Below are positions 59,601 to 64,000 of a stretch of 64,000 nucleotides of DNA, piece after piece; positions within the stretch are counted from its first letter, which is position 1; each line of letters begins with the position of its first letter. Source of the stretch: Gonatopus flavifemur (taxonomy: Eukaryota; Arthropoda; Insecta; Hymenoptera; Dryinidae); assembly GCA_018340375.1 (NCBI GenBank), contig JAFFJZ010000007.1, positions 26,448,001 through 26,512,000 of the forward strand. The letters are read 5' to 3'. The translations under genes were made by a program, and so were the position numbers. The notes under the pieces are model-generated. The model did no database searches. It worked only from the letters and a program-made list of their open reading frames with translations, and had not been told where the DNA came from.

Positions 59601-61626
59601 CGATGGGAAGGTTAAGGATAAATAGTCAACCAGAGATGAAGCGAAATTCTAGATATGCAGCAATAATTGAATTTACATTAATATAATATTATGACTGATT
59701 TAAAGTTTGTATACGAATTGTAAAATAATAGAAATAAATATCATAACAGCTAATGTAAGAAACATTTTGTTTGTGATCCTTTTCTTCATCCTACAATGAT
59801 ACTCATTTCGAATTGAAATAATTGTTACTATGAACTTCCAATGAACTGTAGCAGTACCCTAGTGGATATCACTGTAGCCAGTCTCCAGGCACTTGTGAGG
59901 AACTCGCAAGGCCTAGTAATGGTCTGGAGAATGACTAGAGTGGTTTTTACTAAGGTCAATCAATTCAAAGTACTGCCCGAGGAGAATAAGGGTATCAAAA
60001 TGCTATCAAATTAATGAAACTTCAGCTAATTCTGTGTCAAAATGATATCTTTTTGATGCCATTTTGTTGTCATTTTCACAAACTGTTCCCATCAGGTAAT
60101 TCAATACCACAATCGAATGGAATATCAACAGTTCACAACGATATTAGATTTTATTGAAGATCCATTCATCCTAAACGTTTTTCAAACGTCTGAAATGATC
60201 GAGATCTTATTCTGTCGGGAAGTTTCAGGAAAAGAAGACCAGGAGAGTGTGAAACTTTTTCAATATTTTAAACATTAGAGAGAAGTTCGTAGAATAGACT
60301 TACAAATACATCCTGTCTATTAAGACGCATATCTTTGTGCACCATCGCTAAATAGCCAACCAACTGATTCAGTTTCTTGGGTTTGTTGTGAAAATCTAAC
60401 ATAAGGTATCCCAGAGATTCCATGATGGTTGTGATTTTTGTAGTTGTGCGGGCATCAAAATTCAACGGTATGTTTGGATTCAGAGTGAAGTATTTGAGAT
60501 ATTGAGGGTATGTATCACAGAAGCTAAAACTGTAATATGAGACAAATTTCTGGAATTGAGATATTTGAAAAATTCGTATCCCAAGTAACATAGGAAAATT
60601 CAGGCAGATAACTCGTGCAACATTGATAATCATAGAAATTTTATAACCAATATTCAATACACGGAGAGAAATTTGTACCTCAATTTACTATGGGATTATT
60701 GTGGCCGAGGAACAGACTGAATTTTTAATGGCATTCACTGTAAAACATTGCAAATTCGATTAGACTTCTATTATCTCGTCGTAGTAAAGTTCATCGTAAG
60801 TTCAGTCTGTTCTTCGGTTACAAAGTACCATAGTAAATTCAACTCCAAATTTTTCTCCGTGTATGAACTGTTCTGAAATAACTCCGAAGGATATTTTCGT
60901 GAAAAAATGTATTTCAGTGCATAAGGAATGACCCACGCAGCATTTCAGTTCTAAAAGATATCTCAAGCCAAATTTGAGAAGTCTTATGCAACATGAATAG
61001 ATATCTTTGAGAGATCTAAAACAGTTCTTACTTGTGAAAGATTTCTATAAGATGTCTCAGAGATACAATCTCGGAAGAGAAGATTTAGATTTTCTCAAAG
61101 ATATATTTTAGAAGTAAGAACTGTTTTAGACATCTCAGGGATATCTTTTCATGTTGCATAAGACTTCCTAGACTTTTCTAAACAGTTCCTCAAGATATCT
61201 TGAAGACCAACAGTGCAGTGTGGGGAGTTATCATCCTCATCCGTAATGTACTCGATGTTTCAAGCTCTGACTATAATCAATGAAGTATAGAAAAAAGGTA
61301 CCTCAATGAAATTACTTCAAAATCAAATGGAAGAGAACATGTATTGGATATTATGAAACAGATTAACTTGTATGCACATTATGGTATCAGTGCAAATGTT
61401 TATATCACATAAATATTGCAATGAATCCTTCATGCTGCTTGGGATAGTAATGGAATCAAAATTTGCCTTTTGCACATGCTCACCTTGTGAAATAAGAATT
61501 CGCATGAAATTGAGGATTGCTCTCTACGTCGGTCCAGATCTGTTTAATTAACGTATATTCTTCATTGGACAGTTTGTAATAATAAAATCTACCACTTTGT
61601 TCGTACATACTGGCGTGGTTACCCAT
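56661..61626 (-). CDS. Globin with N-myristoylation motif and long C-terminal tail
   Basis: This is a haem-binding globin. Five minus-strand exons join in phase: 61626-61484, 60523-60304, 59648-59466, 58928-58413 and 57038-56661 (stop TGA), giving 479 residues. Residues 1-6 read MGNHAS, fitting the Gly2/Ser6 N-myristoylation pattern seen in globin X. The fold spans about residues 15-165: helix A (NEEYTLIKQIWTDV), CD1 Phe60 (YLKYF), helix E (TTIMESLGYLM), proximal His110 (YLAMVHKDM), then helices G and H. By alignment from memory, E7 is Lys77 rather than His. Residues from about 185 onward are acidic, then Ser/Arg-rich and apparently disordered, encoded mostly by the last two exons. Metazoan globins are usually 140-200 residues. 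The exon 3 acceptor is weak, so that boundary is least sure. Confidence 0.85.
57193..57392. mobile_element. hAT-type MITE with exact 8 bp target duplication
   Basis: The tips are CAGGGCCGGCG and CGCCGGCCCTG. The flanks are identical octamers GTTGAAAT (57185-57192 and 57393-57400). The interior repeats GAGTGGGTA / TACCCACTC. It is 200 bp, in the last intron of the globin gene. The exact duplication points to a recent insertion. Confidence 0.92.
57865..58089. mobile_element. Near-perfect palindrome with CACGGA tips, AGCTG type
   Basis: The left arm CACGGAAAAAATAATTTAGC matches the right arm GCTAAATTATTTTTTCCGTG. The arms continue for about 100 bp each through AGCTGCAGCAGCTAAGTAGC and TAGCACGGACACGGACAGC. 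It is 225 bp, in the globin's last intron. It joins the two families seen elsewhere: the CACGG(A) tip and the AGCTG palindromes. Confidence 0.85.
59073..59369. mobile_element. TACCCTAGT-tipped element, 297 bp
   Basis: The left tip TACCCTAGTGGAAATTT and the right tip AAATTCCTACTAGGGTA are inverted. Inside are several CTGATCAGG / AGGGAAT words. A solo TACCCTAGTGG occurs near 59855. Both sit in globin introns. Confidence 0.6.
60660..60861. mobile_element. CACGGAG-tipped palindromic element, 202 bp
   Basis: The tips are CACGGAGAGAAATTTG and CAAATTTTTCTCCGTG. The arms match through CTCAATTTACTATGG / CCATAGTAAATTCAA and GAGGAACAGACTGAA / TTCAGTCTGTTCTTC. It lies in globin intron 1. Confidence 0.85.
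60932..61224. mobile_element. CCCACGCAGCA-tipped hairpin, 293 bp
   Basis: Tips CCCACGCAGCATTTCAG and AGTGCAGTGTGGGG are loosely inverted. The inner arms are strong (AAGTCTTATGCAACATGA / CATGTTGCATAAGACTT; TAAAACAGTTCTTACTT / AAGTAAGAACTGTTTTA). Relatives lie at about 22900-23040, 32850-33010 and 38875-39050. It is in globin intron 1. Confidence 0.75.
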
Positions 61627-61917
61627 TGCTGTTCAATCTCAATGTGTTTTGTTTTGACATTTTTATTCATAACCAAATTTCATTCTTTTTACTACGTTTG
61701 GCGACCTAATTTTGATCTCACATAACGTATTCTCAGTGGATCTTTCTTAATAAACAATAATTACTGGAAAAAAAAGGAAACATTGATTCGTTAATGTCCA
61801 TGCGATTGGTTGGAAATGCGTATAAAATTGTTCAAGTGCTTTCAATTACTGATGTCACTGGCATGCAGAACACGCATGAAACATTCAAAAGAATGATAAA
61901 AACAATCGAGTGTGAGA

Positions 61918-62131
61918 CAGGGTACCCAAGCATTATAGGGAGCTTGAATTTGCCGAACGAGCGCCCTTGCGTCAGAGGGCACTGATGTTCTCACTAACAC
62001 AAATATGATTTAATATCCGTGTGCACACAGAGATACTAAACCATATTTGTGTTAGTGAGAACATCAGTGCCCTCTGACGCAAGGGCGCTCGTTCGGCAAA
62101 CTCCAGCTCCCATTAATGCTTGGGTACCCTG
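61918..62131. mobile_element. CAGGGTACCC-tipped foldback, 214 bp
   Basis: The tips are CAGGGTACCCAAGCATTA and TAATGCTTGGGTACCCTG, exact reverse complements. The arms are about 90 bp and almost identical (GAGCGCCCTTGCGTCAGAGG in the left). Flanking octamers GTGTGAGA and GTGTTGGA agree at 6 of 8. It lies about 290 bp upstream of the globin start codon. Confidence 0.85.
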
Positions 62132-62160
62132 GTGTTGGACTGGGTCGACTAAGACGACCC

Positions 62161-62268
62161 CAGTGTTTCCATAATGGGATTTCTTTTTTCATTTGATTGG
62201 GGTTACTAGTTAAAGCAAGTTCGTGATTGGTCAATTCCTTCAGAAAGAGGGATAGTATGGAAACACTG
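62161..62268. mobile_element. CAGTGTTTCCATA-tipped MITE, 108 bp
   Basis: The ends CAGTGTTTCCATAATGGG and ATAGTATGGAAACACTG are inverted. Flanking octamers (GACGACCC, GACAACAC) match only in part, so the family is unsure. Confidence 0.65.
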
Positions 62269-62710
62269 GACAACACGACCACAGCCCTCATACACTTTCT
62301 GCGGTGTATTTTTATGTGACAACATTTGACAACGATTGTTTGCGATTGTTGGTAACGTTTCGATTTGGAAACTCTATTTAGTTGATTATCGCGATGAATA
62401 TAAATGCTTATATGTGGAGTGTAATTGTGAATGAATATTGAAAGACTATGTTTTTATAAAATGATATGTGAAATTGGTGACAGTGAATGTACAATGAAGT
62501 GAAGAGTAGCAACCGATTTCATTCGAAAAGTATCCAGCGCAAAGGCGACCCATGCACAAAAAATTGAAGGTTAGTATATACGCGCAACAGCTACTGATGA
62601 GAGAAGTAGATTTTTTCGTCCTTCAAATGTGGAAATTGCTCAGAATAAAAATCACCATTGTCCGGCACTCTCCATGCCCCAAGAGAACATGAAGGTTCAA
62701 GGAACGTTCA

Positions 62711-62944
62711 CACGGAGAAAAAAATCTAGGAACTAGTGCATGAGCACCGATCACGTATCAGTCGCAAGAAGTTTCACCGGTTTATTCAGTGGAACTCCTT
62801 GGAGTAAGAGCATGAACCTGTGCACTTATCGGATCGCCTCATCGGGATGAGCGGATAAGTTCATGCTTTGATTTCAAGAAAGTCTCCTTGCGATTGATAT
62901 GTGATCGGTGCTCATACGCTACTTCCTAGATTTTTTTCTCCGTG
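62711..62944. mobile_element. CACGGAG-tipped palindromic element, 234 bp
   Basis: The tips are CACGGAGAAAAAAATCTAGG and CCTAGATTTTTTTCTCCGTG. The arms match through GAGCACCGATCAC / GTGATCGGTGCTC and CATGAACCTG / AGTTCATGCT. The interior is unrelated to the other CACGGAG-tipped elements. Confidence 0.85.
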
Positions 62945-63353
62945 CAATAGAGGTATATTAAACGTTCGAACATTTGAAGCTCCATTGAACGTTCCATGAA
63001 CGTGAACTCACGTACAATGAATGTAAATTTAACCTAGAGGATTTGTGTTCTCTTGGGGTGTAGATTAGGAAAAAAAGATGATGCATCATGAAAAATATAA
63101 TGAGTATACCCCTCACTACAGTGATGGGGTGAATTCCATCCCCTGCTGTGCGTTTTCCATAATGTCTATAAGTAGTTAACAGGTTTAGATCGCGGACATA
63201 CCCTGCAGTTACCGAACAGAATTTTCAAAAACTCATAAAAAGTTAACTATGAGGTATTTTTGAATTTTCTCAACGGGATATGAACCACATTGAAAAATAC
63301 AAGAAAGAAAGATGAAAAAATTGATTTGGTAACAAATTTTGGTCAACAAGGTC

Positions 63354-63651
63354 TACACAGTAAAAAATTTTTCGTCAAATTCAACACACAAGCGAATGTT
63401 AACCATTTTTCTTCACATTCAATGTGTGTTGATTCCAGAGTGACACTTATAAAGTATGAATTTGAACTCGAATAACATTTTAATGTGTTGAAAATGAATC
63501 GATCGAACAGCATTTGATCAGTGTGTTAAATGAACACACAAAAGTGTTAAATATTTAACACTTGAATTCCAACACGTAGTTAAATATTCAACACTTGAAT
63601 TTTGACACGTACTTCTTTTTTACACAATGACGGAATTTTTTTTACTGTGTA
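63354..63651. mobile_element. TACACAGTAAAAAA-tipped element
   Basis: The ends TACACAGTAAAAAATTTT and AATTTTTTTTACTGTGTA are inverted. The interior is full of CAACACA/TGTGTTG and GTGTTAAAT/ATTTAACAC words. No coding capacity. Confidence 0.7.
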
Positions 63652-63801
63652 CACCGCAGGCCCTTCACGTGCATCCGGTCCCAATCAGGAAAATTGATAC
63701 GGGCCGGATTAGATTTCAAAAGGCTTGCCTCGTTAGGGCCGCAATAAGGTTTGCCTCTTCCAAATTGTATCATGATCCCTTTCATTTGGGTCTTGTCGGA
63801 C

Positions 63802-64000
63802 CCAAGTATCACAAGAACATTTCAAACATTCTGCGTTAATTCTGAGATCATGCATAGAGTATGCAGGTGAGACTGTTTTGGATAAATTTGAAGAATATAT
63901 TTTAAGAATATGCATAGAATATAATTATCCGAAACAGTCCCATTCGAAGATTCTATGAATGTTCATAGAATATACTCAGTACTTCAAATCACCTCCTTAG
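63802..64000. mobile_element. Relative of the element at 30717, uninterrupted, reaching the window end
   Basis: The left tip CCAAGTATCACAAGAACATT corresponds to the right end of 30717-31157 in reverse complement. The internal arms GAGACTGTTTTGGATAA / TTATCCGAAACAGTC flank a loop at about 63888-63926. The right end lies at or beyond the window edge. Confidence 0.65.

Noticed and set aside
61323..61505. 60-codon minus-strand frame overlapping globin exon 1
   Set aside because: It is a different frame from the globin reading and crosses the splice donor into the intron.
62064..62291. 75-codon minus-strand frame and the matching plus frame at 61794-61985, which share a C-terminus
   Set aside because: The shared end comes from the two arms of the foldback at 61918-62131, not from related genes.
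1..64000. CRISPR array, bacterial operon or virus genome
   Set aside because: No direct-repeat and spacer array, no Shine-Dalgarno-led gene runs and no recognisable viral replication gene. Spliced genes show nuclear eukaryotic DNA.

Overview
The window is eukaryotic nuclear DNA, AT-rich, with spliced genes and very many small transposable elements. It looks like an insect. The support is a Cys-loop chloride channel of insect type, GT-AG introns, mariner and hAT-like elements, and a short TTAGG-like run. A hymenopteran is possible, but nothing here fixes the order. There are no bacterial operons, CRISPR arrays or rRNA genes.

Three genes can be rebuilt by joining exons at GT-AG sites with matching phase. 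(1) 1646-12478, plus strand: the 3' five exons of a ligand-gated chloride channel (end of the ligand-binding domain, M1-M4, stop). Its 5' exons lie off the window or were not found. (2) 22557-46165, plus strand: a complete KIF19-like kinesin-8 of 14 exons and 790 codons, with a first intron of about 16 kb (22656-38607). (3) 56661-61626, minus strand: a globin of five exons and 479 residues, with a possible N-myristoylation signal and a long hydrophilic tail. Weaker coding signals include a convergent pair of terminal exons at 28848-29098 (+) and 29212-29553 (-), and an exon at 36301-36549 (+). All three lie inside the kinesin intron and have AATAAA on or beside the stop codon.

Most of the remaining sequence is mobile. 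There are two mariner remnants (about 655-962; 16696-18313 with both ends and TA duplications), a 2 kb hAT-like element (23402-25373), a 200 bp hAT-type MITE with an exact 8 bp duplication (57193-57392), a pogo-like element (51304-52145) and many foldback elements. Several are nested in one another.

The strongest candidate for something new is a set of foldbacks that share little more than the tip CACGGAGAAA while their interiors are unrelated. A second is a set of elements built from short palindromes of the AGCTG/CAGCAAA type. A third is a two-copy element in which AGATCT recurs about every 10-11 bp. The three genes show no shared pathway. KIF19 proteins act at cilia and microtubule ends, the channel at the cell surface, and the globin possibly at membranes.
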